Shown here piece by piece: positions 36,601 to 49,950 of a stretch of DNA of 64,000 nt; the first letter of the stretch is position 1, and every line of letters begins with the position of its first letter. The notes under the pieces were generated by a model. It saw nothing but the letters and a program-made list of their open reading frames with translations. It did not search any database and was not told the DNA's origin. The position numbers were made by a program, and so were the translations under genes. This DNA comes from Moringa oleifera (Eukaryota > Streptophyta > Magnoliopsida > Brassicales > Moringaceae). The stretch lies in the NCBI GenBank assembly GCA_021397835.1, contig JAJFZO010000234.1, positions 1,623,001-1,687,000 of the forward strand, read 5' to 3'.

Positions 36601-39120
36601 ACACATCATCAAGATTAACCTCAAATTAGGTATTATATTCTTTCATTGGGTTTTTTTCGTCTAGATTTGATTCATCTGAGTTTGAAATCAAGCACTCATC
36701 ATCGGGCTTTGCTTGAAGAGTTCTTAAACCAATATTATAGGTTAATGGCTCATATTTAGGGATTACTCTAATTAATCTAAGTAGCAATGAAGACGACTTG
36801 AAAAGAGAAATTCCATTACTTAAATAAAATTTGTACATTCAAAAAGAAAACAAGGAAAGGATTACAAATTTAAGCTTCATGACTAACTTCAAGTTTAACC
36901 ACGTTTGGATTTGAGGCAGCTTCAAGAATAGGAACATCCTCCAATACTGGTAGTGATGGCCCCTCTTCAACTGGTTTGTTAATCACTTCCTCTATATTGG
37001 CCAATGAGAAGTCCTAATCTTTAGAGTGGACCAAAGAAACCTCTGGAGAGGAGCAACTTGCACCCGTGAAAGATCAAGGTCAAGATATCTACCTTGAATT
37101 TTTTTGACCATGAGTCATCTTATTAGCTAGTACAGGTAGAAGGCCTGTTCCTCGATCTCAACTTTATAAGCCTTGAAGATTTTGAATTCGTCAATAGCTC
37201 AAGATCAAGTTTCTTCATGAACCACCCTCAACTCATGTTGATATTGAAGGATAAGATTTTTAGCATTGCTTATCCTTGCCTTTACATTAGCCAAGACTTG
37301 AGCCAATTTTATTTTGGCATTGTCCACCTCGGCTCCAACTTGACTCGTAGAATTTTCAAACTCTCAGCTTCAACCACATAAACATGTATTTTATTTATTG
37401 TGTCAGCTACAAGGTATTAGCAACATGAGTTTCCCTCGTAAAATGAAAAAGATTGATGCTAGTATGATTATACTGGCTCACAAGCATAGCCATTCTTTGA
37501 GCAAATTAAAAAAGAAAAAAACATCAATTAATAATCTATTACTATAATAGAAAAAAGATCAAGCAAATGATACTTACCTCTTTGAAGCATATCATCATGT
37601 TTCCCAAGAAGGTACTGTTGTTTTCTTCTTCCAACTTCTTTGAATCTTAGGGAAGGATGGACATATAGAACCATTCCCATAGTAAGTTTGGAAGGTTCAA
37701 AGAGCCTTCAACTAGAAGATTCTAGTCCAACAAAAAATTTATCTTCTCAAGGACAAGTAATGGCCCATTCAGAAGTATTGAGCTTGCATCCAGAGTACCT
37801 CGATCTCTCAAGTAGTCCATTTTCCTTATCTCTTTACTTTGCAAAGAAGCAACAATAATCATCTTCCCCTTCTTTATAGTAAGGACATTATCACTTGGCC
37901 TAGCTATGGCTTCTTTCCTCGTTGGGGTAGCTTGTGAAGACTAACTACGCTATTGTGGCCTAGTGGCACCACCAACAGTAGAACCTCCTCTATGGTTATG
38001 TCTTCCCATGGTAATATCCATCACCTCTTAGAGTTGATCTTCAGTTAGTTGAGGGAAATTATGTTAGGGGGCCATTTCTATGAGATTTACGAAGACAAGA
38101 CATGTGAGGAATTGTAACAAGCAAAATATGGAAACATTGAAGTATAAATTAGAGCGATAACAAGACCTAGCTTGGCATCAGTTCGAGAGACCACACCAAA
38201 AGAATGAGAATTAAAGAGCGGAAGTATAGTTCCTTCATCGAGATGTGTATCTACTTTAGGTCTAGTATCTAGTTTGGGGTTTGTATCCACTTAAGTTGAA
38301 GAACTAGTTTAGGGTTCGCATTTGATCGGGATTAGGAATTAGAAGGTAGGAAGAAAGCTCTTCTTTAGAACCCGAGCTTGATGTGTCTTCGGTAGATCGA
38401 GAAGTCCTATCAAACCTAAACACCCTACACTAAGATCTTGTGGCTCTAACTACTACTATTCTACTATCACTTATATGGTCCCTATAACTATCCATACCTT
38501 GTTGATTATAAAAGGCTTGAAAAATTACCAATATGCTAGGATGAACCTTCTTTTTGTACACTTCTTGGAGGATTTGCTCCAGACATTCAGTAAATGGTAC
38601 ATCTTGGGCCACGAGGCCTAAAAGTATTTTTCAGCCCAACCCTTATTATTCAAAGGTAGGCCCTTAGAAAAGAGTTTGGGCCTAATACTTCCAAAATAAT
38701 AAAACTTGAAATTAGAATTTTTATCATCCCTATTTACCTTTAACGCAAAAAAAATTGGCAAATAAGGTTACTAAAAGATTTGTGCAATTCATGGAAAAGA
38801 GTATTAATACAAAAGCCACCATAAAATGTCAGGCGTTGGGTATGAGCTAAGATGAAGAAATCTTAAACTAACTCTAGATATTCTAGAACAAATGGTAAAC
38901 GGACAGGTCCTGACCTCCCTTAAAGATGTGCTAGAAAATGATAACCTAGCCTTCACAGCGGCCCCATGGTCGATCGAAAGGAGAAGAAATCTCTAGCTAG
39001 ATGAACTTGGGAATGAGGAAATTATTCTTCACCCAAGCCTAATCCTCACGGGTATAAAAAGAGGGCCCTATATTCCTAGCCATTTTCCCAGTGCTTAAAT
39101 GAAAAGAAAAAATGTAAAAG
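36600..39120 (-). pseudogene. Remains of a gypsy-type (Transposase_28-like) retrotransposon gag
   Basis: Reading the minus strand from 39.1 kb: MARNIGPSFYTRED, WVKNNFLIPKF, then pieces like IPNA-HFMVAFVLILFS and FFCVKGK, which match the N-terminal region of the plant family called 'putative gypsy type transposon' (PNxWRFLxAF, FF.LK). Further on come VAQDVPFTECLEQILQ and, near 37.3 kb, VGAEVDNAKIKLAQVLANVK with ISNAKNLILQYQHELRVVH, an Ala/Lys/Glu coiled coil, and IDEFKIFKAYKVEIEEQAF. Stops and shifts are frequent. No pol domains or LTRs were found, so the assignment rests on gag-like features only. Confidence 0.5.
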
Positions 39121-40335
39121 ACTCATTTAAGGAGAGGATGAACTTCGAAGACAAAAGATGCAGAGCCCTGATTCATTGAGGGAGTCTAAATGTTTCACAC
39201 AAAAGTAAAGTGAAAAAAAGAGAGAAGACTTTGGTAACCTCTTTTAAATACGATAATCATTCATCTAAAAAACCATGGGGCAACATGCTTTCAAAATATG
39301 TCATCTTTTATATCCCTAAGTCATAGGGAAAATCATGAACTAACACTAAATATTAAAAGTATCAAAAAAGAATACTTAGTGGAAAGTTAACTGGGCGTTG
39401 AACGCATATAATTTTTTAACCTATGCTTGTCTCGACCTATGTCTTCCCCAACGTATGGCAAATCTCTAAACAATCATTGCATCCGTGATATCAAAATATT
39501 GACTCGATAAAATCTTGACCTTGAGAGACCTTGAGCTAGACCAAGTTACCTAGATGTACAGTAAGACATAGAACATGTTTACTCTTTAGATTTCTAAAGC
39601 TGCTTGAAAGATTTTAGATCAAAGAAAAATTACGCAAGACACAAGAACCATGCATCCACGCATCTTAAATCAATAGTGAGCATCCTCATTCATGGCAAAA
39701 TCACACCTATAAACTACCCCTTCAATGGAAAGGAGAAAGGACCTTAGTTGTTAGATCATTTTTTTTTTTTTAGACTAGAATTTTTAGTACTGAAGTTTGG
39801 ATGACTGGTCTTTGATAAGAGTTTTTAAGAGAGACCATATATATTTTTAGGAAAGTAAAAAAATTTATCCTTTACAGAGAGTTTGTTAGTATAGTCACGA
39901 GTGTGTGAAAGTTATTTTTGGTACTGAATTTTAAACGACTGATCTTTAAGAGGATGATGAAGAATAATCATGACCTGTAGCTAACTATGTAGGATCAATT
40001 CCAATAAATGATGAGTTCCATCAAAATGTTATTAAAGGGAAAAGCCTTGATTGAGCTTGAACAGGAAAGGTTCGAGCTACATAGTACGACCCCTCAGCCT
40101 GATAACCCTAAAAGCATCTTGGAATGTTGAAAAGCCTATGGACCCAACTAATGAACAAAAAGGAAGCAAGCCCGTAACATCTTCTAAGTTATAGACTTAG
40201 ATGACCCAACTAAACTAGAATGTCTAAAGATTGGAAATCCCCAAAACCAAAACTTTGGCTAAGATAAAAGGATTGGCCAAACAAGTAAGATCCTTAAAGT
40301 AAGAAAAGAAGACTACTTAGATCAACATCATCGAC
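39121..40335. other. Gene-free stretch before the copia element
   Basis: About 1.2 kb. It contains no recognisable coding sequence, and I could not match it to the probable 3' LTR at 44.45 kb. The stretch is less AT-rich than its surroundings and may belong to the gypsy-like remnant. Confidence 0.5.
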
Positions 40336-43300
40336 TTGAGTCTGAGAAGTAGCTTGATAGTACCTCCAAATATTGTTTACCTCACAACACTAAACCTTAC
40401 TAAAGTCTTGAAAGAAGATGATCTTATTTTGATAAGAGATGAAAATGGTAGACTGATGGTGGCTGCTATAAAAGCTTGGAAGCATATCGACTTTCTAGAT
40501 GAGAAACTATATCCTTAATGGATTAGAAAACTCATTGTTAATGTTTATAATCCAATCAAAACTACCAAAGAACTATAGGAATCTTTGGAGTAGAAATACA
40601 AAGTAGAAGATGCTAGCACAAAGAAATTCGTTATTGGCAAATTTTCGAAAATAAAATGATATATTCATAAACTATTATTGGTCAGGTGTAAAAATTATAA
40701 TTGATTCTAACAAGCCACATGTAAAATAGCTCACTAGAAAATATGACGCTAAATGAGATGTTCCAAGTGGGTTCTATCATTAAAAAGTTACCACCATCTT
40801 AGAAAGATTTCAAGAATTATTTGAAGTACATGCATAAAAGAAATGGGACTTAAGGATTTGATTATACGGTTAAGACAAAGCAATATAATCATATGTCTAA
40901 AAAGAAGGTTAGAAGGCAACCCATGGCGTCCAAAGCATATTTGGTGGAATAGAACACTACAAAAAAGAGAAAATACTCTAATCTAGGTCCAATCTAAGGT
41001 GAGTCTAAGAAATTCAAGGGCAAGTGCTATGTATGTAATAAGCAAGATCATCTTGCTAAGGATTAATTGCAAGAAACTGAACCAAGTGCATATATATGAG
41101 GAAGTGAAGTTAGCAAGCAATGTTGCTGACATAATGTTGCCTATCATAGCGTTTGAAACTGACTTAATGGATAATGTTAAAGGATGATGAGTAGACAGTT
41201 GAGGTACTCATCACATTTGTTCCCATAAGAAGATATGGTCTTTTTATGTGGCAATTAATGGTGAAAGGTAAATTTATATAGGAAATTCTACAATCTCCAA
41301 AGTTAAAGGTATTAACAAAATTGTGCTTAAAATGACCTCGAGGGAAGAACTCATTCTAGATGATGTGCTTTACGTACTACACATTCGTAAGAACCTGGTT
41401 TATGAATCATTGTTAAGTGAGAATGAGTTTAAGTTAGTGTTTGAATTTAAGTTTGTATTGACCAAACATGGAATGTTTGTGGGTAAAATGTATCTGACTG
41501 ATGGTATATTCAAAAAGACTGTAATGACTATACTTTTATGATTTTGATAAAAGTATTACAAGCTCTTTTTACTTATTTGCGTCTTTTAATTTATGACATA
41601 ATAGATTAGGACACGTAAATTATAGTTGTTCTTGACAATTAGTAAACTTAGATTTATTACCTATATTCACATTGATTTTAATTATAAGTGTGATTTGGAA
41701 TTGGCCAAGACACTATTTCAAGTAATTAACAAATACGTTAAACCTCTAGAACTAATACATAGTGATATTTAAGATTTAAAATTTGTGCAAACTAAAGGTG
41801 ATAAAAAAATATTTTATTATTTTTATTGATGAATGCACACATTACTATTATGCGTTTTTACTAAGAAGCAAAGTTGAAGCTTTAGAAGTGTTTGCACATT
41901 ATAAGAATGAGGCTGAAAATCAACTTAGTAGGAAAATAAAAGCAACAAAAATGATAAAGGTTGTGAATATGAAATAACATTTGGAGAGTTCTATTCAGAA
42001 CATAGGATTATGCATCAAACTACTGCTCTCTATTCACCTCAATCTAATGAAGCTGTGAAACATAAGAACCATACCTTTGATTATATATCCATTAGATATA
42101 CAAATAACAATAGTGTATATCGATTTCTAGTGCATAAATCTAACATATCATATTTAACACGAAAATACTATTATTAAATCTAGAAATAATTCATTTTTTG
42201 AATATATATTTTCTTGTAAAGGTGTACAAAAGGTGCCTTATCTAAAAAAAATCTATGATATTGTAAATAGTAATTTTTAAAATGATGAAGAACGACCTAG
42301 ACACAATAAGAGGATTAAAACATCCAAAGTCATTCATACCTGATTTTCTAACTTATTTGTTAGAGAATAAGCCAAAAACATTTAAGAAAGCAATGTTGAT
42401 CCCTGAAGTTGCATTTTGTAAAGAAGCTGTTAATAGTGAAATTGAATCCATCATGCAAAATCACACATGGGAGTTAAATGATCTTCCTCTGAAGAGCAAG
42501 CCTCTAAGATGCAAGTGGATCTTCAAAAAGAAATTAAAAATGGATGAATCAATTGAAAAATACAAGGTTAGATTTAGTAGCTAAAAGTTTTAAATAAAGA
42601 AAATGTCTTGACTTGTTTTTATCACTAGTTATAAGAATAACATTAATTAGAATGCTCATTGCGATTGTTGTAATGCATAATCTTGAATTTCATCATATGG
42701 ATGGTAAGATAAGCTTTCTCAATGGTAACTTAGAAGAAGAGATATACATGTAACAACCTAAAGGGTTTGTTGTACCAAGACAAGAAAATAGGGTGTGTAG
42801 CCTTGTTAAGTCTTTATAAGAATTATAGCAACCACCAAAAACAATGGCATACGAAGTTTGACAAAGTAATATTGTCAAATGGTTTTAAAATCAATGATTT
42901 GACAAATGTATATATGCCAGAATCACACCAAATGGCAATATCATAGTTTGTCTTTATTTGGATGATATTTTGATTATAGGTAGCAATAATGACATCATTA
43001 AAGTTACCAAGAAAATGCTGACCAAAAACTTTGATATGAAAGACATGGGTATAGTAGATATCATATTAGGAATTAAAATTTCTAAGACATCAAATGAACC
43101 AGTATTATCTCAATCACATTACATTGAGAAAATATTGAAAAAAAATATAATAAATATGAAGGTAGTCAGCTAAAACACTCATGGATATGAATCCACATTT
43201 GGCAATAAATAATGGTAAAGTCATATCTCAGTCAGAATATTCTCATATCATTGGCAATTTAATGTATTTAATGAACTGCACATGCCCTGACATAACTTAT

Positions 43301-43922
43301 GCCATAAAGAAACTGAGTAAGTTTGTGTAATCTAGGCGAAGATCATTGGAAAGCATTAATTAGAGTTCTTGGATACCTAAAGTACACCTTAAACTATGGG
43401 CTATATTATATTAAATATCCAATTATACTTGAAGGGTATAGTGATGTGAATTGAATATCAGACATTAAGGACTTACAATCCATAAATGGTTAAATTTTCA
43501 AAATTAGAAGTGGAGCTATATCATGGAAGTGCTTCAAACAAACATGTATAGTAAGGCCCATTATGGAAATAGAATTTATAGCTTTAGACAAACCTGAAAA
43601 AAAAAAAGTAGAATAATTTCATAATTTCCAAAAAGACATCCCATATTGGCCTAAGCTTGTACATGTTATATGTATTCATTGTGATAACCAATCAGCAATT
43701 AGTAGGGCACAAACTAACACATACAATGGTAAGTTTATACATATTTTTCAAAGACACGATACTATCAAGTAGTTACTTTCAAATGGAATAATTTCAATTG
43801 ATTATGTAAGGTTAAAGGACAATTTTGTGGATCCACTTACTAAAGATTTGTCTAGGGATAAAGTAAACTGTTCATCGAAGGGAATGGAATTAAAGCCTAT
43901 GATAAAAGAGTCATCGTCATAG
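40336..43922 (+). pseudogene. Copia gag-pol polyprotein pseudogene
   Basis: Gag: NVYNPIKTTKEL and KYKVEDASTKKFVIGKF near 40540-40640. Zinc knuckle: CYVCNKQDHLAKD near 41035-41070. Protease: VDS-stop-G-THHICSHKK near 41190-41230; the active-site D-S/T-G has a stop inside. Integrase: PLELIHSDI near 41745 and YFIIFIDECTHYYYAFLLRS at 41790-41880, with the next catalytic Asp lost by a shift (KATKMIKVVN for IRSDRGG). Reverse transcriptase: SEIESIMQNHTWELNDLP, CKWIFKKKLKMDESIEKYK, EFHHMDGKISFLNGNLEEEI and the catalytic YLDD at 42955-42966. RNase H: GYSDVN, GAISWK, EIEFIAL, HCDNQSAI at 43430-43720. Many stops and shifts. Confidence 0.87.
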
Positions 43923-44448
43923 TGACCTAACTTAATTGACTAGAGTTCCCAAATTTAGGTCTAAAGAAGGCAACTAAGTTACAACAATCTTAATAGCTCC
44001 ACTAAAAAGACATTGTCTTTACCCATTTTTTTGGTGAAATAGTGATATTTGCAATATGTGGTAGGATACGCTAAGCTTTTAATGATTCTTACAACTTGAA
44101 AATCCTAGTGGGGTATAGTAGAATACTTTTAATAAGAAATCACCTATATGAGTGTGAAAAAGGGCCACTTCTATGAGAATTATAAAGTTAAATTTTTTAA
44201 CGCACTCATTGAACCAAGAATTGTTTAGGGCCAAAATAGACACAAATGTGAAAATCAACTATGCTCAAAAAGAGATTATGTGAGTATTATTATCGTGTTT
44301 TATAAGAACGGCTAAATAGTTAAGATATCGCGTTCACTATGGAAGGTTCAAAACTGCAAGTACCTATCTTGATGTAGTTTCTTCTGACCATACTCTCTTA
44401 AATGTTTACTTTCATATATTTTACGAAATTTCTATTCATGTGGGAGAT
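40336..44448 (+). mobile_element. Ty1/copia retrotransposon internal region, degenerate
   Basis: All copia domains are present in order on the plus strand (gag, protease, integrase, reverse transcriptase, RNase H) over about 3.6 kb, then an untranslated tail up to a polypurine tract TGTGGGAGAT ending at 44448. The base after it starts TATTGGAA, close to the usual TGTTGGAA start of a copia LTR, so the 3' LTR probably begins at 44449; I could not fix its end. No matching 5' LTR or primer-binding site is seen before 40.3 kb, so the copy is 5'-truncated or too decayed. Confidence 0.85.
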
Positions 44449-45050
44449 TATTGGAAAAGAGAATTTAAAAGAAAAAAAAAATGTTTTGATGGAAAGGTAT
44501 TTGGTTTTCTTTTGAATGAAAATATACCTTTTAAAAGATTCATCTTTTTGGGAAGATACACACTCTTTCAAAGCTACCTTTTGACACTCATAAAAAGCTC
44601 CCCTCATAACCATTTCCATCATCAAAAAGAAAAAAAAAAACAATTCATTCTTTCTCCTCCTCCATTAAAAATAAAAACTTGCTTTTTAAGAAAAAATAAT
44701 CATACGTTGGTTCATCATTCTTGTGAATTGTAGTACTACTTTCATAAAAAAAAAATCGTTATATCTTAAGAAACATTCACCATCAATCTACTAGTATCAA
44801 TTGAGGGGTTATTTTATCTTAAAGTATAAAGTCAAACTCTAGTTTCGGTTTAATAAAGTATAGTTCTACGTGTTACAGGTTACTGTAAGTTATTCCAGTT
44901 TGTTGTTCATTTGATTGCTTTGCTAAAATAACTGAAGTTACTTTAAATTGTTCATTTGTGTATTATTGTATACTAAAAAATAATAGTATTTATTGATCAA
45001 ATTAGATTGGACTCATGTATCAACGTCTAATCTCTCGCATTTCATCAATA
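44449..45050 (+). repeat. Probable start of the copia 3' LTR (end not defined)
   Basis: Begins right after the polypurine tract of the copia element. Contains A-rich and T-rich runs and a possible polyadenylation context, but no recognisable CA end or second LTR to compare with, so the right edge given is only a guess. Confidence 0.35.
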
Positions 45051-45119
45051 ATAACCGGAGTTCAAGATTTAAATAAGTTAGAAACTATAGGCTTCTACAC
45101 ACTTGAAACATGAAACATT

Positions 45120-45545
45120 TCGTTAATTTTTAATTGATTAATCTTCTTAAGGTTATTGAACATTAGTTAATGAATGGAGTTGACACATTGATCAGCATTT
45201 AGACTCACTTTTGAAGGATTATGAAAAATCAGTATGTGGGTCATCACACTTATTGCCATATTATATGGCACTTCTTACTTTTAACAGGTTGATATATTAA
45301 TTATTTATTTAATTAAAATATTTTCAATTGAAAATTTTTAAAAATTCTTCTTAAAAAATGTTCAATCTTCTTAAGATTATTAAACAGTAATAAATGAATG
45401 GAGGTGATACTTACATTAATTGCCTAAGTGGATCATCATCAATTGGCACATTATGTGGCACTCCTTACTTATTGATATATTAAGTATCTATTTAATTAAA
45501 ATTATTTCAATTGAACATTTTTAAAAGTTCGTCTTTAGCAATATG
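45120..45545 (+). repeat. Imperfect direct duplication, about 225-bp units
   Basis: Two copies in tandem: aatcttcttaaggttattga, with gaatggagttgac, tatggcacttcttac and ttaattaaaatattttcaat in the first (about 45137-45345), and aatcttcttaagattattaa, with gaatggaggtgat, tgtggcactccttac and ttaattaaaattatttcaat in the second (about 45361-45535). Diverged by many point changes. Lies just downstream of the reticulon gene's 3' end. Confidence 0.75.
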
Positions 45546-45905
45546 CCTAGTTAAATTTTGGAAACTGACTTCTGCATATGAAAATGTGATCTACGTCTGA
45601 CGTCATGCTCGTGTGTTAAGCATGGATTGCTCAAGATCTATGGAAACTTTCATGTCACATTGAAGAATCTGGTATCTTGTACCTTGAGCTTCCTGTTTCG
45701 GGCATGTCTAATCCAACAGAGGCTCCTGATAATAGTTTTTCCTTGTCATATATAACCTGATAGCAATAACCGTTCAAATGTTTCTGCATAATCTACCAGC
45801 AGAATGCTAATGATAGCACAAAATATTCCATGAAGGATAATCAAGGCATTCTGTTCAGCCCCAAGTCAATTAAACTCTGCTCAGTAACTCCTCAATATCT
45901 AATTT

Positions 45906-48606
45906 CTATTCATACTTCTTCCCCTTAAGCTTTCCCTTGGGAATCTTACTAAGAATACCAGCATCCAACTTCTGGTAGTGATTGTGAAGTTGTGCAAGTA
46001 AATTGTATGCTAGATTGTCAACTTGATCTTCATATCTCTCATAAAGGACTGGCAATGTGTGGGCTCCAACAAAACCTAAAGCAACAAAAAAATAGCATAT
46101 CAATTTTTCTAGACTGCATGGTAAGCCATTTCATTTATTAATTCCTTTGTTTCTTTGCATGTTTGTTTATTTGTTGATTCATTCTTTTTCATTGTTGGTT
46201 GTGTTCCTTTGTTTTCACTGTCTCATCAACAGCTGCACTTGAGCTCCATAAAGAGATTCTAACCATCCAAAAAAAAAAAATCTGTTTCTCCATAGTTCTT
46301 GGCTTTTTGCTTGTATACAATTCTAGATATCACTAAAATAGAATGAAGTTGTGCAAAAAGCTTTCCTAATTTCAGTTTGAAAAGAGCATGACATAATTTA
46401 TGTAATAATGCCTACACATTAACAGTTCACACCTAAATTTCATAGCCTTTTGCCCTCATTTTCATTGGCAATAATAGAATTGAGACAGGCTAACGCAAGC
46501 AAACTCAAGAGAGTATCAATGACAAAGTTGGATCTATTATCAGCCAAAAATGAATCGACAATTATGGGTAGTCATTCACACATTTCAGGTCTCCTTAAGG
46601 CCAGAATTTCCAAATTTTTCCAACGATGTCATGACATTGTCCACATTCTTCTGAACTAGTACCCTAAACAAGTAAGCCCTTTTTTATATTTAACACTTAT
46701 TAATCTATAGTCATCTGCAGCATGGTGCAAAATTTAACCATGCTGTTAGTACCATATACAGTTGAGTAAACATGCAATTCCTGCAATGTGGAAGTATTCT
46801 TACCAATATATAAAACAGTCAGAAAATTGCACCAACTCCCAATCACTGCAGCAGCCCACAAGCTTATCACAACCTGGAAGGATTCGTACAGTTTAGTAAT
46901 CCATTTTCAAGAAGGTAAGTTCATAGGATTGCAGTGTCCCCAACAATACCCTACAAGACTATGGAACCATAGCAAAACCAAGCAAAATTATTTTTGATCA
47001 TATATAGATTTGTAAATTTGTTAATGATTTGACCAAAATTGACTTACTATATTATTTTTATTTGAATTAACTTGCTTAAGCATTTCAAAACAAGTACACT
47101 TGGCAGTAGAATTAGTCTTGTTGAAAGAAATATCACTTTAGGATCATTACATATCTATCAAATGAAGATTTTCAATACAGAAAGGAACTGAAATGGTAAA
47201 GGAATATAAGAAATTCACTAAAGAACAAGGAATGAGACAGAGATGAGACAAAATATAAAACAATCAGTGCTTTCTTTTGATAGTAACTTACAACAGGAAC
47301 ATTTGATGCATTGTGCATACACATCAGCCTTCTCTTCTACTACCTAGGCTATCTTCTCAAACAGAAAAACAGTAGAATTATCATGTTTACTAAAGGCATA
47401 AATTATTGTTGAATTTAGTTCAAGGAGGATAAGTTCTAAAACAATCAAGATCTTAAGAGACTAAAATATTCAAGTTTCACTGATTTATGAGCATGCAAAA
47501 TTTGGGGGAAAAAAAAGTACTCCTCCAGCATGATTTGGCTTCACAATGGGCTAATCAGAAGATATTTGTCATGGATGGTGACCTGAATTTCTGATTTAAA
47601 TGTTAAAACCAGAAATTTTAAATGTTAAAACCCATAGATACAATTACGAAGTTTCCATACATGGGTCAGCTTCAACATAAAAAACATTCATTTCAGACCA
47701 ACTGTAATACATGTGTTCCAGACAATAAAGTTTACACAAACTAAAATCTAAATATCCACAACCAAAAGTCAACACGCACACAAATCGAAGTGTCTGACTA
47801 ATGATCATGTTTAGGATATCTAGTTGAGATATATGATTCAGTTCAAGAATAAGGGATCAAGCATTATTCAATGAGCAAAAATATGCATTGAAGAAAATAG
47901 TATTAAGAAAGGAATTCACAGATGAAACGTACCAATAGGAACTGTCTCAAATTTCCACCACATGCAACATCCTGAAGAAAACCCAAAGCACGGTTTACCT
48001 CAGCACCAATTGATACACTAATGTTGACAAATAACTCATTAGGCAGAACAAGACGGGGTACATTAGATGGTGACCTGTTTGCCATGAGCAACATCTCGCA
48101 TTAAAGTTGACTTCAACAACTTAACGTAACATTATACACCAAGTAAAACAAGCAGTGCAGAAGAGCGCATTTCAATTTACCTCTTAACTAAGCCCAAACC
48201 ATTTGACCAAACAAATTGAGCAAGCATACCAAGAACCAAAGCAAAGCATAGAAGAGTCAGAAAATGGTAATTAAGCCATTCAAAAAGCACCCAAATAGCT
48301 GTTGCACCAGTCAAAACACTAGCCGAAATTTTCTTGTTCCTCCATAGCAAAACATCAGCAGCTGCACAATTTTGGAGCGAAAATATTAAGCCTAATACTG
48401 AGGGACTACGAGAAATAGAACTTAAAAACCCTACATTTTCCACCCCCCAATATATGGTGAATGGGCTTCTCACGACCAAACAGCCTCTTGAAATGAGAAG
48501 AGACCGTCTCTTCCTCAAAAAATGTAGATTTCTGCTTCGGAACACTGTCAGCAAGGGTTTCCACAAGGCTATTCAAAAGATTCTGTGGTGTTATTTTGTC
48601 CGACAT
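45906..48606 (-). CDS. Reticulon-like protein B (RTNLB), intact five-exon gene
   Basis: Plant reticulons are ER membrane-shaping proteins. Coding exons on the minus strand: 48606-48435, 48361-48181, 48074-47933, 46873-46804 and 46075-45906, total 735 bp, 244 residues. Every junction is GT..AG and keeps frame (73, 106, 1059 and 728 bp introns). N-terminus: [20 protein letters not shown], then [17 protein letters not shown], the start of the reticulon domain. Two long hydrophobic hairpins follow: [20 protein letters not shown] with [16 protein letters not shown], and [20 protein letters not shown] to [15 protein letters not shown]. The basic C-terminus [13 protein letters not shown] fits ER retention. 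It is the only clearly functional host gene in the window. I cannot assign it to a numbered subfamily. Confidence 0.93.
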
Positions 48607-49950
48607 TATTCCTATGATTAAGAAAAAACAAAAGTTGCATTAATGAAACCAAGAGGATCTTTGACATCTCATCAAAGTAGTTGAAAATACCAATTCACAA
48701 AGTTAAACATAAGAATAATAGTGATTTGCCAATAAAACATGTTAGATTTGCCTAGATGAAGCCAATTGAATCCACTATGAAAAATTGGCAGAAAATCTAT
48801 GACAATTTAGACCAATTAGGAGATCCTCCTATCCTCCAGGCTAAACTTATGTAGCAGAATGCTACGGAAAAATATCTTCCCATATATTATAGGAGTCACT
48901 TCATCAAGAATTTTAACACATGAGCCACTAGAGTAAATACTAAACTCATCTTGAAAAGCTCATAGTTAGATGTGACACTAAAGAAGAGCCCATCATCATG
49001 GTCAACATGTTACATGGTATTTCCCCACTCCTCATAGAAAGACAATAAGAAACTCTTGGTACAGACAAGCATCTAAAATTCTTACAGAAATTAAAGTTAG
49101 GCCATTAGATTTCAGAACCCAAGAATGAAGATAACCCTCATACACAATAATGACAGAAATTCAGGCTATCTATATACAGGCTTCATAAGGAACATATGAT
49201 CGATGCTTCTGTAATTGGACTCTTCATGCACAGAGCCACCTGTACAATTAGAAATAAGCTACCGTATATTTGGTTCTCAAATCTGGAGCCAGATCTCAGT
49301 ACCATGGACCATGCTAGCAATCAACAAGCACCACATATGGACCTTAACTCAATAGCTTGGTCCTTGAATTTCTGGTATAGTCATTGATTTTCTTGACTCA
49401 CAAATAGTTAAAAGCACACAACTGCCAGTAATATTCCTCCAAGAGAAGATAATTGTAAACATTAGGCCACATGGAAGGAAGAAATCGGACGAAACCGATC
49501 GAAATGAACAGGGAAAAAATTATGGGAAAAGCTACCTGTTACATTTTGGGTGTTAACACTAACCAAACATAGAAAGAAATTCTAGCTCAAGATTAACTAA
49601 AAAACTAACTAAATCACCATCAGTTTCAATGATCAGCAAAAATTCCTTCAACAATCAAGCAAAAAACTGAAATCCGCAAGCTAAATAAAATCAGCAGCAG
49701 CAGTAAACTATTCTTTCAAAAAGAAAAACATAACATTAACAACAGCAACAAAGCCAAAACGCTTCAACAGCCCGCGTCAAACCTAACAATCAATCACTTC
49801 GTATATGAAAAAGAGAAGTATGACAGCAAGCATAGAATGAGTTAGGCAAAACTAAAGTCAGTTAGGGAAGATCAAAGAAGACAGACCCTGTGGAGGAGAG
49901 CCCGATATGGAGAGATGACTGTGTTGGTTTAACCGTGAAAAATGGGAGAG
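48607..49950 (-). other. 5' leader of the reticulon gene with a probable UTR intron
   Basis: Five bases before the ATG there is a good 3' splice site (minus strand TTTTTTCTTAATCATAG then GAATAATG; intron ends at 48612). This suggests a 5' UTR intron of about 1.25 kb. A donor near 49.88 kb (CCACAGGGTCTGTC on the minus strand) is possible. GC and CT-rich leader-like sequence at 49.87-49.95 kb and an AATAAATAAAAT stretch near 49.97 kb (minus) would suit a first exon and promoter. No RNA evidence. Confidence 0.55.

Noticed and set aside
44398..44733. Overlapping open frames on both strands near the copia 3' end
   Set aside because: Low-complexity Phe/Lys-rich frames at the tail and LTR edge; no domain and no codon pattern.
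48334..48621. 95-codon plus-strand open frame
   Set aside because: It is antisense to exons 1 and 2 and the first intron of the reticulon gene, whose spliced frame is fully consistent.
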